Origin: Mucilaginibacter kameinonensis
GTDB lineage: Bacteria > Bacteroidota > Bacteroidia > Sphingobacteriales > Sphingobacteriaceae
Assembly (NCBI RefSeq): GCF_003675385.1
Contig: NZ_RCWZ01000005.1
Location: forward strand, 310,001 to 374,000
Direction: 5' to 3'
Length of the DNA: 64,000 nucleotides
The notes under the pieces are model-generated. The model was not told the origin of the DNA, did no database searches, and saw only the letters and a list, made by a program, of their open reading frames with translations. The first letter of the stretch is position 1. Each line of letters opens with the position of its first letter. Position numbers and translations under genes: made by a program. Below, one piece after another: positions 17,914 to 25,139 of the stretch.

Positions 17914-19131
17914 TCACAGGGACAACCTCCTTTTCTTTTTGCGTTTCTTTCGCAGTCCGGTCAGTGCCATATCAGCCATACCGCCATCAGGGTTGTCAGT
18001 GCCGAGCAGATCGCTGATAAGACTGCGATCAGGTAAACCCGCAGCAGCCACCTGCTGCCAACCCTGTTGTTGTCTCGCCTGATCTGTTCGGCGACTGATA
18101 TCGTCATTTTGATCTGGAATGCGATGTTTTTGGTTAAAGTATCCAGTTCCCTGAACCTGTAAACGGTCTCCGCTATTTGCTTTTCCGATCGTTTCCTGTA
18201 ATTGTCCTGTGCTCTGAGGCTTAATAACTCCAGGTTCTGATGCAGTTTTCTGGACTTTTCGATTTCCTTTTGTAATGTCTGGAGGTCTTGTTCCGCCTCC
18301 GATATTGATCGAGGTTCCGGTTGTTTGTCCTGCTCCTGTCCTAATATTTGCTTCGTGAACTGCTGCGCGATCTCTTTCTTGTTCATAACCGATACTGTTT
18401 TTTACTGATGACCATTTATAGGCATTCCCTAAATGCTGTCCTTTGAACTGCATACCTTCAATTCCGTACGATATCCCGCTGATAAGGCCTGTATTTGCTT
18501 GGTTGAACCGTACGTTGATACCTTTCGCCTCAAGTGCCTGAATAAATTCTGCTGTTGTGGGTCTTTGCCTGAGTACCTCTTTAAGGATAACCTGCAATTT
18601 CATTTTCGTGGAAGGCGCGTCTGTCCGCTTCATCATTTCCAGTTCATTCTTCGTCATGGCCCGCTCCTGCGCCTGTTTGCTGGATATTACCGGCGTAAGG
18701 CCATATTCCTTTTCCAGCTTTCTAAGGACAGCTTCGCTGCGCTGATAATCATTGCTGTCCGAAACCAATGAGCCATCATAGCCGATCCGGTTGACCAGGA
18801 GATGCAAATGCGGGTGATCGGCATCATAATGCCGGAATATCATGTACTGATTGCCTTTAAATCCCATAGCATCGAGATAATCATGGGCAATGACCTTCAT
18901 TTGCTTATTGTCCAGGTCTTCGTTTACAGGAAAGTTGAGCGAGGTATGATAAAAATATTTGGCCAGGTTTGGGCGCTGCAGCCTGACCATTCTGACCTCA
19001 TCTATAATCGTCTGCGCCTTTAGCTCTGCAAATGACATATCCAGCAGTTCTGCCTTGCCCTTGCTTACCTTTTCAAAGTTATAGTTCAGTGCTCCCCTGA
19101 ATCCCTTCCCTTTTACCTGGTCTGCTGTCAT
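17914..19131 (-). CDS. Relaxase/mobilization nuclease (MobB type)
   Basis: 405 residues. The N-terminal relaxase domain has the Tyr-containing start (GALNYNFEKVSKG), the KYFYHTSLNFP strand and the metal-binding histidine motif HYDADHPHLHLLVNRIGYDG at about 114-133, typical of Bacteroidota MobA/MobB relaxases. The C-terminal third is Gly/Gln-rich and ends in a strongly basic tail (GLRKKRKKKRRLSL), also usual in the family. It nicks oriT and pilots DNA during mobilization. The start overlaps the end of mobC by 53 bp. A second same-strand reading frame of 141 codons is nested inside its 3' end. Confidence 0.88.
   Translation of the reverse strand: MTADQVKGKGFRGALNYNFEKVSKGKAELLDMSFAELKAQTIIDEVRMVRLQRPNLAKYFYHTSLNFPVNEDLDNKQMKVIAHDYLDAMGFKGNQYMIFRHYDADHPHLHLLVNRIGYDGSLVSDSNDYQRSEAVLRKLEKEYGLTPVISSKQAQERAMTKNELEMMKRTDAPSTKMKLQVILKEVLRQRPTTAEFIQALEAKGINVRFNQANTGLISGISYGIEGMQFKGQHLGNAYKWSSVKNSIGYEQERDRAAVHEANIRTGAGQTTGTSINIGGGTRPPDITKGNRKVQKTASEPGVIKPQSTGQLQETIGKANSGDRLQVQGTGYFNQKHRIPDQNDDISRRTDQARQQQGWQQVAAAGLPDRSLISDLLGTDNPDGGMADMALTGLRKKRKKKRRLSL
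17961..18386 (-). CDS. Nested reading frame inside the relaxase: coiled-coil/membrane protein, 141 aa
   Basis: An ATG-started frame lies wholly within the relaxase gene in another reading frame of the same strand. The product looks like a real protein: an amphipathic, charged coiled-coil region (EAEQDLQTLQKEIEKSRKLH and onwards to about residue 100) followed by a basic stretch and a membrane segment (YLIAVLSAICSALTTLMAVW) at the C-terminus. In ColE1-type plasmids mbeB and mbeD are likewise encoded inside mbeA, and small membrane-bound helper proteins are common in mobilization sets. Chance is not excluded, but a 426-bp open overlap with such composition is unlikely. Confidence 0.55.
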   Translation of the reverse strand: MNKKEIAQQFTKQILGQEQDKQPEPRSISEAEQDLQTLQKEIEKSRKLHQNLELLSLRAQDNYRKRSEKQIAETVYRFRELDTLTKNIAFQIKMTISVAEQIRRDNNRVGSRWLLRVYLIAVLSAICSALTTLMAVWLIWH

Positions 19132-19459
19132 GGATCAAATGTTTAAGGATAGATGTTTGCTGCCTGCCAAGCTCCGATATCACTCCGATAAAATTGGGTT
19201 GCTTGCCTGCATTCATTTGCCTGGCTATCTGGTTGAGGTTGACTCCGATCTTATGCAGTTCCCGGTACATCGCCGCCGTTACCGGCGATACTTTTACCTG
19301 CGGGAATTTGCCTGTAAATATCTTCTGCCTGATCCAGTTCGCGGGTGTCATGGCCGAAGCTTCGGCACAGGTAGTCACCCTTTCGTTTTCAGAAATGGTC
19401 AGCCTAATGTTGACCTGGACGATCCTTTTGTCTTCCTCATTTGCCGCTGGTCTTCCCAT
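19079..19459 (-). CDS. mobC: MobC-type relaxosome accessory protein
   Basis: Start set at 19459 (MGRPAANEEDKRIVQVNIRL), since the upstream extension to 19495 is unlike the family. The 126-residue protein has a ribbon-helix-helix-like N-terminus (RLTISENERVTTCAEASAMT, NWIRQKIF) and the hallmark of MobC, HKIGVNLNQIARQMNAGK at about 78-95. It binds near oriT and helps the relaxase. Its 3' end overlaps the relaxase start by 53 bp, which indicates coupled translation. Confidence 0.85.
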   Translation of the reverse strand: MGRPAANEEDKRIVQVNIRLTISENERVTTCAEASAMTPANWIRQKIFTGKFPQVKVSPVTAAMYRELHKIGVNLNQIARQMNAGKQPNFIGVISELGRQQTSILKHLIHDSRPGKREGIQGSTEL

Positions 19460-19562
19460 GATTGATCGTGTAACGAAGTGAACGATGCACTGCACTCCCG
19501 GGAGGGAGCAAGCCGTTTAAGCGTAGCGAAAACATGGCTTGCTCCATACCAGAAAGACAGTC

Positions 19563-19856
19563 TTATCTGCTTAACCTGATGCGCTTACTTTGCGCTTCTC
19601 CTTTGAGGACTTTCTGAATGTCCTCAAAATTGTAGTATAGGATACCTCCAATTTTTGTGAATGGGATCGTACCGTTGTCCCGTAATGTTTGAAGGGTATT
19701 GCTGGAGATTTTAAGCAGGTTCTTGACCTGGTAACTCTTGAGCCACTTTGGTCGTTCACCCTCCGGTGAACCACCGCCAATTAATGCTTTGAACTGGCCT
19801 ATCAGCTTTTCGCCGAATGCCTCCAAGTCTTCTCTGGTAATAATTTCTGTTGCCAT
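19563..19856 (-). CDS. Excisionase-like helix-turn-helix protein
   Basis: 97 residues from ATG 19856. After a short acidic helical lead (EDLEAFGEKLIGQFKALIG) comes an HTH_17/MerR-like excisionase domain: WLKSYQVKNLLKISSNTLQT, LRDNGTIPFTKIGGILYY and DIQKVL. Such proteins sit next to mobilization genes in Bacteroidota conjugative and mobilizable elements and act as excision or transfer regulators. It lies 150 bp from the tRNA-Arg fragment that marks the element end, which fits that role. Confidence 0.8.
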   Translation of the reverse strand: MATEIITREDLEAFGEKLIGQFKALIGGGSPEGERPKWLKSYQVKNLLKISSNTLQTLRDNGTIPFTKIGGILYYNFEDIQKVLKGEAQSKRIRLSR

Positions 19857-20007
19857 AATACTCAATTTTGTTTTGTTGTTGATCACTTAAGCTCATTGTT
19901 GCTGAAAAGAGCTTAATTTTCGGCTCGCCACTTTTTATTGCGATGCCTTGGTACAAAATTGAGTGAATAGCAGATTAATTTTATCCGATGTCATCCGAGT
20001 CGGACCA

Positions 20008-20056
20008 ACAGATTTCTAATCTGTAGGTCTTTGGTTCGAATCCAAATGGGATCACA
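20008..20056 (+). tRNA. 3' fragment of tRNA-Arg(TCT): candidate attachment site
   Basis: ACAGA-TTTCTAA-TCTGT (20008-20024) is a perfect anticodon arm with anticodon TCT; a 5-nt variable loop follows, then the T arm TTTGG-TTCGAAT-CCAAA (20030-20046) and the 3' acceptor strand TGGGATC with A and CA. The matching 5' acceptor strand (GATCCCA) and a D arm are absent upstream, so this is not a working tRNA. A 3' tRNA half next to an excisionase-like gene is what an element integrated into a tRNA gene leaves at its far end. The element would lie to the left. Confidence 0.65.
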
Positions 20057-20064
20057 TCTTGTAT

Positions 20065-20094
20065 AGCCTCTTAGTTTATCTAAGGGGCTTTTTT
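20065..20094 (+). terminator. Rho-independent terminator behind the tRNA-Arg fragment
   Basis: AGCCTCTTAG-TTTAT-CTAAGGGGCT forms a 10-bp stem (one T-G pair) followed by TTTTT. It lies 9 bp after the tRNA 3' end and is probably the original terminator of the tRNA gene. Confidence 0.75.
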
Positions 20095-20931
20095 GTGGGC
20101 TAAAACGGGCTATTGATACTCTTAACGCTGTTTTTGATAGTTATTAGTTAATTAATTGAGTGGATTGGTGATTTGCTAATTTAGACTTTCTGTTTCGTGT
20201 TTTGATGTTTTATCGGTGTATTTTGGCGCACTTTTGGCGCATATTGTTAATTGAGATTATGAATTATGACGCCCATGCACGCTTATAGCAATCAAGTGCA
20301 AGGAGGAACGGAATAAATGATAGCCTGTGTGTTGGATTGTGTTTATGCCGTAGTTCCTTGCAACGCTTCAGCAGCTATGAGCGTAACTTTGCTCAATAAT
20401 TCATTCTATACTCCTCGTCCATAACACCTCACATTTTCTTTCAACTTCCTTATATACTATACCCTTGTCATCTAAAATGTGCGTAATGGGAATAATCCTT
20501 AACGCGATTAGTTTATACCTAAAGTTAAGTCCATCTGCGATACTTTTCTGTTTTTTCTCGAAATCTTGTACCTACCCCTATAAAATTAATACCACTATAA
20601 AAACAGGTAAAACTTCATATTGCAACATGAAGCAATGGAAGTCATTTAATCATCATGAGTCGAAAGTTACGTCTTACAACGGCACTTCTAATTTTTCTTG
20701 TGATCTTGTAACTACCCTATATAAAGTCAAAGTATTGGAAAAGTTAGAACTTTAGAATGAAGTTGTACTGTTAGTTTGATTGGCTATTTAAGGATTGGGG
20801 AATGGCTCTTCCAACCACTCGCTCTAAAAGGTTACTGAATCCGATACATTGCAACATCTATCAAGAGATTTTAAAGGGAATAATCATCAGTTACCTTTTA
20901 ATAAAAGCAGCAGACGATAATAGTTAATGGC
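20095..20931. other. Gene-free region after the tRNA-Arg fragment
   Basis: About 840 bp with no supported gene. It holds a tandem TTTTGGCGCA repeat (20221-20241, spacing 11 bp), a copy of GTTTATGCCGTAGT near 20339, and two related stretches (ATCTTGTA-CTACCC, about 20563 and 20702) in a plus-strand frame (20465-20755) that lacks protein-like composition. Confidence 0.4.
20221..20241. repeat. Tandem TTTTGGCGCA repeat
   Basis: Two copies of TTTTGGCGCA separated by one C, so 11 bp apart and on the same helical face. It lies 165 bp from the tRNA-Arg fragment. Possibly an arm-type integrase or regulator site. Confidence 0.4.
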
Positions 20932-21654
20932 TTACACCATTTGATCGTTATATGTAAACGTAAATTTTCCTTTTAATCTTAATGGGGTTCCATCAGCTCT
21001 GAAGATCATTTTGCCGAACGAACTCACCCATCTTTCACGAGTTCCATTTATCGGCGTAATCTTATAGACCATTGAGAAATCGGCTCCTGTATTTAACGAA
21101 ATGGTTAAAGCTGTTTCGACTTGCTTCCTATAATCATCACTAACTATATCAAGGGCATCTATCCAAGTTAGCTTCGTTCCCGGAGGGTATCCGCGAACCC
21201 TCAAACCATATTCAGATAAGGTAAGCTGGTTGTTGGCAACATCAATCGACCAGTCCCATAAGTATTCATCATACGATATGGTTAAGTCTAAACACTCTAA
21301 TATGTCCATTAACTGTTCGTTAAGCTTATCAGATTTATTGTAGGATAATTCTAATTCCTCACCTAAAGCTAATAGTTCAGCTTTTAAAGAAGCATTTTCC
21401 GCTTCCAAATCTTTACTTTGTTGATATAGCCGTTCATAGTCGGGGTGTTTCTTTTCAGCGGTATTTCGGTCTATTTTAATCTGATCAGCATCTGCAAGTT
21501 TATTCGTTGATACATCACGCTTTCGCCTTATTAAAAAGATATTTATTGATAGAAGCAATAAAATAAAAGTGTAAAACAAAATGTTTTGTAGTGGTGACCC
21601 TACGCTAAGGGACTTGATAAGGAGTTCGAAGGTATGGAAGATGTTGTCATTCAT
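20932..21654 (-). CDS. Membrane-anchored PAS-domain protein
   Basis: Start set at ATG 21654 (MNDNIFHTFELLIK); the longer frame to 21681 would need a TTG. The 240-residue product has one membrane segment (ILFYTFILLLLSINIFLIRR) near residues 28-45, a coiled coil (DYERLYQQSKDLEAENASLK) to about residue 115, and a C-terminal PAS_3-type domain (WDWSIDVANNQLTLSEYGL, MVYKITPINGTRERWVSSFG, DGTPLRLKGKFTFTYND). There is no kinase, cyclase or other output domain, so it may work through a partner. Stand-alone, followed by no obvious partner gene. Confidence 0.72.
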   Translation of the reverse strand: MNDNIFHTFELLIKSLSVGSPLQNILFYTFILLLLSINIFLIRRKRDVSTNKLADADQIKIDRNTAEKKHPDYERLYQQSKDLEAENASLKAELLALGEELELSYNKSDKLNEQLMDILECLDLTISYDEYLWDWSIDVANNQLTLSEYGLRVRGYPPGTKLTWIDALDIVSDDYRKQVETALTISLNTGADFSMVYKITPINGTRERWVSSFGKMIFRADGTPLRLKGKFTFTYNDQMV

Positions 21655-21850
21655 GATAGGTGTCGGCAAATAATAATGCAAGGTAATTATTCCTATTAGC
21701 TATAACAACCCGTTTAAACACCCATTAATAGTTAAATTACAATTCCCTGATTAACTTTTAATCATTATGGACTGCGGGTGCGAAAGCTAAGGTTTGTAAA
21801 ACAACATTAAAACGTTTTCTTGTGTCAAGTGTAGTTATCATAATAAACTT

Positions 21851-22453
21851 ATGGCGACGGAACATACTACTTTAATTGTTAGCGCATTTTCAGGGCTTGC
21901 AGGTGCTTTGATATCCCAGGCATTAACTGGTTTGTTCGCCTACTTTGGGGATAAACGGAAAGCAGAAACTGAACTTAAGAATCAATACAGGAGCAAGCAG
22001 GTCGAGATTGTAGAGAACTACTACTACGTTACCGGTGAGACGATGTCCATCCTCAAGAAAAGCGTTCAGCTATGGAAAGGCAGAAACATACAGCGTAGTG
22101 AGGCTAGTTATAAATCAATGTCTGATAGTTTAAAGGAAGCTGATGCTCGCTTGAAGCAAATGAATATTGATAACTGGAAACACAACCTCATCGGGCTTTA
22201 CTTCAACGTTACCTTGTCCTATGATGAACTAATTGCTGCTAACAATAAATCGCATGAGTTGTATTTAAAAGTACTTGATATCGAGAGTAAAATACGAGAG
22301 GCGAGTGATGATGAAGAAGATAGAGAGCGCTTAATTGGTCAATATAGCGTTGCCATCTTCGACCTCTGTAGCCAATATGATGCTGTTTATGATATTCTTG
22401 CCAGTGACATGAATAAAGTTAAGGACGAGTTGCTAAAAGGTTTTCAGTTATAA
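21851..22453 (+). CDS. Hypothetical protein with N-terminal membrane segment and helical body
   Basis: 200 residues from ATG 21851. A hydrophobic segment (LIVSAFSGLAGALISQALTG) at residues 8-27 is followed by charged amphipathic helices to the end (RSKQVEIVENYYYVTGETMS, KIREASDDEEDRERLIGQYS). The product is probably an inner-membrane protein with a cytoplasmic helical domain. No family is recognised. It faces the PAS gene divergently with about 195 bp between. Confidence 0.6.
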   Translation: MATEHTTLIVSAFSGLAGALISQALTGLFAYFGDKRKAETELKNQYRSKQVEIVENYYYVTGETMSILKKSVQLWKGRNIQRSEASYKSMSDSLKEADARLKQMNIDNWKHNLIGLYFNVTLSYDELIAANNKSHELYLKVLDIESKIREASDDEEDRERLIGQYSVAIFDLCSQYDAVYDILASDMNKVKDELLKGFQL

Positions 22454-22481
22454 GCGGACTTCCCTTTTACGGCAAAAACTG

Positions 22482-22721
22482 TCACTTATCTGAAGTTGGC
22501 CATTCGTCTTCCGGGTCTGCATGTATCAAAACCTTGTACTCTTCCCAAGGATTATCATTAATACCTTCATCGTGTTCTTTTAATAGCCTTCGGGCGTGTG
22601 CAAGATCTATACTATAGTCATCGATTTCGTCCTGATAGCTTTCAATTAAGGCCATCAACGATTGCTCTTCCTTTACAAGATTTTCGCGTTGTGTTAGTTT
22701 AGCCATAAGCTTAGTAATCAT
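22482..22721 (-). CDS. Small acidic coiled-coil protein, 79 aa
   Basis: A heptad-like helical stretch (QRENLVKEEQSLMALIESYQ) is followed by an acidic tail (PWEEYKVLIHADPEDEWPTS). The ATG overlaps the stop of the upstream lipoprotein gene by four bases (ATGA at 22718-22721), so the two are coupled. Last gene of a three-gene minus-strand operon. Unknown function. Confidence 0.6.
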   Translation of the reverse strand: MITKLMAKLTQRENLVKEEQSLMALIESYQDEIDDYSIDLAHARRLLKEHDEGINDNPWEEYKVLIHADPEDEWPTSDK

Positions 22722-23173
22722 AGATCAATATGAACATCGTAGGTTTTACCTTCTTCACCTTCAACAGATGCGTTCCCGTCTTCGTCAACGTCTGCGGGGC
22801 TAATGTGATCTTCGTCCAAATACCCATCATTAGGGAAGTTTATTTGAATTACTTGACCATCACTTACTTCAACGGATAATGTATAAGTTGCTGAATAGCC
22901 CGTATTAGGATTTGAATAGTCGACGGTTGCATTATAACTGCCATCCGAGATAACGCCTGACTCCTTATCTTCATCATCGTCACTGTCTAACGATTGTTTC
23001 CTTGTTGAACTTGATTGCGTTGGTGTATAAGCCGGTGGACTTACAGCTACTGGGTCGCTTGGCTCAGTTTCTGATTTTGACTTATCCGGTGATAAACACG
23101 AACTGTTAAGCATCAAAAATAGGTTTAAGCAACATACTTGAAGCCATTGCTTAGTAGTTATGAAGGCTTTCAT
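22718..23173 (-). CDS. Small lipoprotein with Asp/Ser-rich linker and beta domain
   Basis: Start set at ATG 23173 (MKAFITTKQWLQVCCLNLFL), 4 bp after the stop of the upstream gene; the longer frame uses GTG. A lipobox-like LNSSC at about residues 24-28 suggests lipid anchoring. A disordered linker follows (SLDSDDDEDKESGVISDG) and then a domain with YNATVDYSNPNTGYSATYTL and VEVSDGQVIQINFPNDGYLD that reads as a beta fold near residues 80-150. Middle gene of an operon with a cysteine-rich peptide and a coiled-coil protein. Function unknown. Confidence 0.62.
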   Translation of the reverse strand: MKAFITTKQWLQVCCLNLFLMLNSSCLSPDKSKSETEPSDPVAVSPPAYTPTQSSSTRKQSLDSDDDEDKESGVISDGSYNATVDYSNPNTGYSATYTLSVEVSDGQVIQINFPNDGYLDEDHISPADVDEDGNASVEGEEGKTYDVHIDL

Positions 23174-23177
23174 TTCG

Positions 23178-23375
23178 TTACTTTTTACAAACACCACATG
23201 TTAAACCTTGCTTAGCACAGCGTTTACAATACTTGCAGTTTTTGCAAGCACGGCATGGGTTTTCACCTTTGCATGTTGCAAAGGCTTTGCTTGTTGATGA
23301 GGAGGATGGGTTGAAGCTGGTTGTGCTCAATAGAGTTCCAACAGCCAGGCTGAGGATGATAAGGTGTCTTTTCAT
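23178..23375 (-). CDS. Secreted cysteine-rich peptide, 65 aa
   Basis: Signal peptide at residues 1-20 (MKRHLIILSLAVGTLLSTTS) with a Ser-rich spacer. The mature end contains nine cysteines in about 31 residues, as CKGENPCRACKNCKYCKRCA then CGVCKK, that is repeated CxxC pairs like those of small metal-binding or disulfide-knotted peptides. First gene of a three-gene operon (gap of 4 bp to the lipoprotein). It could bind metal or be an extracellular effector; nothing in the sequence decides this. Confidence 0.65.
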   Translation of the reverse strand: MKRHLIILSLAVGTLLSTTSFNPSSSSTSKAFATCKGENPCRACKNCKYCKRCAKQGLTCGVCKK

Positions 23376-23422
23376 AACTGTATTAGGTTGTCTTTATAAA
23401 CCTAATAAATACTTATGACATA

Positions 23423-23839
23423 TCAAAGCCAATCATTCTGTTTACGAGATAGTAGCGCAGCTTTCGTTATGTTGTATTCTTGGTCGAGATAAAATGTATG
23501 CCAATGACTTATCTGTGAAACCTTATGACGAACAGTTACAGTTATATGGACTTTCTCTTTGCCCATACCAATCAGTGTGGCTTTAATGATGATACAAACC
23601 TTTCTGACAAACTCATCGATCATTGGCTTCTTCTCTTCAGGAGGAAAGAATACCTCATTGTAATAGGTCAAATCAAAGCGGCACAAGTCAATTGACAGAC
23701 CTCTACGGCTATGAAACTCAAACAGATATTTGAGGTCATGTGCGGTGATTTTGTCCTTTAGCTTTGGGTTATCCTCTATCCATCTAATGAGGTTTTGTTG
23801 TACTACCTCGTAAAACTTGCCTATTGAATGCTCTGTCAT
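23423..23839 (-). CDS. Hypothetical protein, 138 aa
   Basis: Starts at ATG 23839 (MTEHSIGKFYEVVQQNLIRW). Soluble, mixed alpha/beta, with LKYLFEFHSRRGLSIDLCRF and KVHITVTVRHKVSQISHWHT. It has no signal peptide and no recognised family. It ends 48 bp before the cysteine-rich peptide gene and could be the first gene of that operon. Confidence 0.55.
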   Translation of the reverse strand: MTEHSIGKFYEVVQQNLIRWIEDNPKLKDKITAHDLKYLFEFHSRRGLSIDLCRFDLTYYNEVFFPPEEKKPMIDEFVRKVCIIIKATLIGMGKEKVHITVTVRHKVSQISHWHTFYLDQEYNITKAALLSRKQNDWL

Positions 23840-23931
23840 ACACCATCAATTATAAAACAAACTTGCTAAAATAATTAGTAAAAAGTCAAATAAAGATTTC
23901 CACCTCTCATTTGCTTTCATACATTTGCCAT

Positions 23932-25068
23932 ATGAGAAAACAAGTATTATCAGTAGCATTGATAGCCATTTCGGCGGCTTTAGTTTCATGGGGATATAAA
24001 GGTCATAGAGCCGTTGCAACGATAGCGCAAAAGCATTTAACCGCTAACACCGCTTATGCAGTTTCAGCTTATTTAAAGGGTGAAAGCATGGCCGATGTAA
24101 GCACGTGGGCAGACGATCATCGCAATCCCACAACAGGTAAATGGCACTTTCTAAACTTGCCTTTAGGATTAAACCATCAACAGTTTGTAGACTTCGTTAA
24201 TCAGCAAAGCAATGATAACGTATATGGTGCCATCCTCAAAGAAGAGGCTATTATAAAAGACAAAGCTTCAACGCCCGACCAACTTAACAATGCGCTAAAG
24301 TACCTTATACATTTAGTTGGAGATGCCCATCAGCCTATGCACATTAGTCGTGCCGAAGATAAAGGCGGTAATACTATACAGTTGCGTTTTGATAATGCCG
24401 GTACTAATCTGCATAGTCTTTGGGATAGCAAACTAATAGATCACGAGGGATTAAGTGAGGAACAAATCGCAAAGCAATATGATTGGGCTAATGAGGCTCA
24501 AATCAAGAAATGGCAAGATAGTAGTCCTATGGAATGGCTTTGGGAAAGTTACCAAATCAGTAGTGAGCTATATGCAGACATTAAGCCAGGGCAGCAAATT
24601 AACGAGGCTTATTACAAGAAATACATTCAAACTATTCACCTCCGCATAGACCAGGCTGGTATTAGATTAGCCGGTGAACTTAACCGGTTACTAAAAGACG
24701 CTAAAGGTGGCGTTGCTCCTGTGTCTTCACTGAAGACGGTTGCAACTTCTAGTAATAAGAAAATTGATGTTACACAAGATTCGGTAGCACCACTGATCGA
24801 GTTAAAAGATGTAAAGGATTTCCTGCAAAAAGATGTAGCTGTTAGCGGTAAAGTATATAGTGTTAAGGATATCGGTAGTATGGTGCTTGTAAACTTAGGA
24901 GCTGCCTATCCAAATCAATTGCTAACTGTTGTATTAAAAGGTGACGCTAAGCAATTGGCTGGTCAAGTAAAAGATAAGACCATAACAGTGTTAGGAAAAG
25001 TTATTGACTTTAAAGGCAAGCCGGAAATTGTAGTTACAGATAAGGAGTCAATTACCATCGGAAAATAA
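23932..25068 (+). CDS. Secreted S1/P1-family nuclease with an additional C-terminal OB-like domain
   Basis: Start at ATG 23932. Signal peptide at about residues 1-18, then WGYKGHRAVATIAQKHL, with the N-terminal Trp and first His of S1/P1 nucleases that bind zinc. Further zinc ligands: ADVSTWADDHR, WHFLNLPL, LIHLVGDAHQPMH, GNTIQLRFDNAGTNLHSLWD, all in the usual order to about residue 250. The enzyme cuts single-stranded DNA and RNA. Residues 295-378 are an extra domain (VAVSGKVYSVKDIGSMVLVN, DKTITVLGKVIDFKGKPEIV) that looks like an OB fold. The same domain stands alone in the gene at 28021-28488. Confidence 0.88.
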   Translation: MRKQVLSVALIAISAALVSWGYKGHRAVATIAQKHLTANTAYAVSAYLKGESMADVSTWADDHRNPTTGKWHFLNLPLGLNHQQFVDFVNQQSNDNVYGAILKEEAIIKDKASTPDQLNNALKYLIHLVGDAHQPMHISRAEDKGGNTIQLRFDNAGTNLHSLWDSKLIDHEGLSEEQIAKQYDWANEAQIKKWQDSSPMEWLWESYQISSELYADIKPGQQINEAYYKKYIQTIHLRIDQAGIRLAGELNRLLKDAKGGVAPVSSLKTVATSSNKKIDVTQDSVAPLIELKDVKDFLQKDVAVSGKVYSVKDIGSMVLVNLGAAYPNQLLTVVLKGDAKQLAGQVKDKTITVLGKVIDFKGKPEIVVTDKESITIGK

Positions 25069-25091
25069 GTCTTTTAAATAGATGTTAATGA

Positions 25092-25135
25092 AGAACGCCA
25101 AGCTGATCAAGCCTGGCGTTCTGTATTGTTTTTAT
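25092..25135. terminator. Bidirectional terminator hairpin
   Basis: AGAACGCCA (25092-25100) pairs perfectly with TGGCGTTCT (25114-25122), followed by GTATTGTTTTT. It lies between the convergent S1/P1 nuclease and AIPR genes. Confidence 0.7.
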
Positions 25136-25139
25136 CTAT

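Noticed and set aside
20008..20056. Intact tRNA-Arg gene
   Set aside because: The 5' acceptor strand and D arm are missing; only the 3' two thirds are present.
20465..20755. 96-codon plus-strand frame
   Set aside because: Composition is not protein-like and internal repeats (ATCTTGTA-CTACCC) suggest non-coding DNA.
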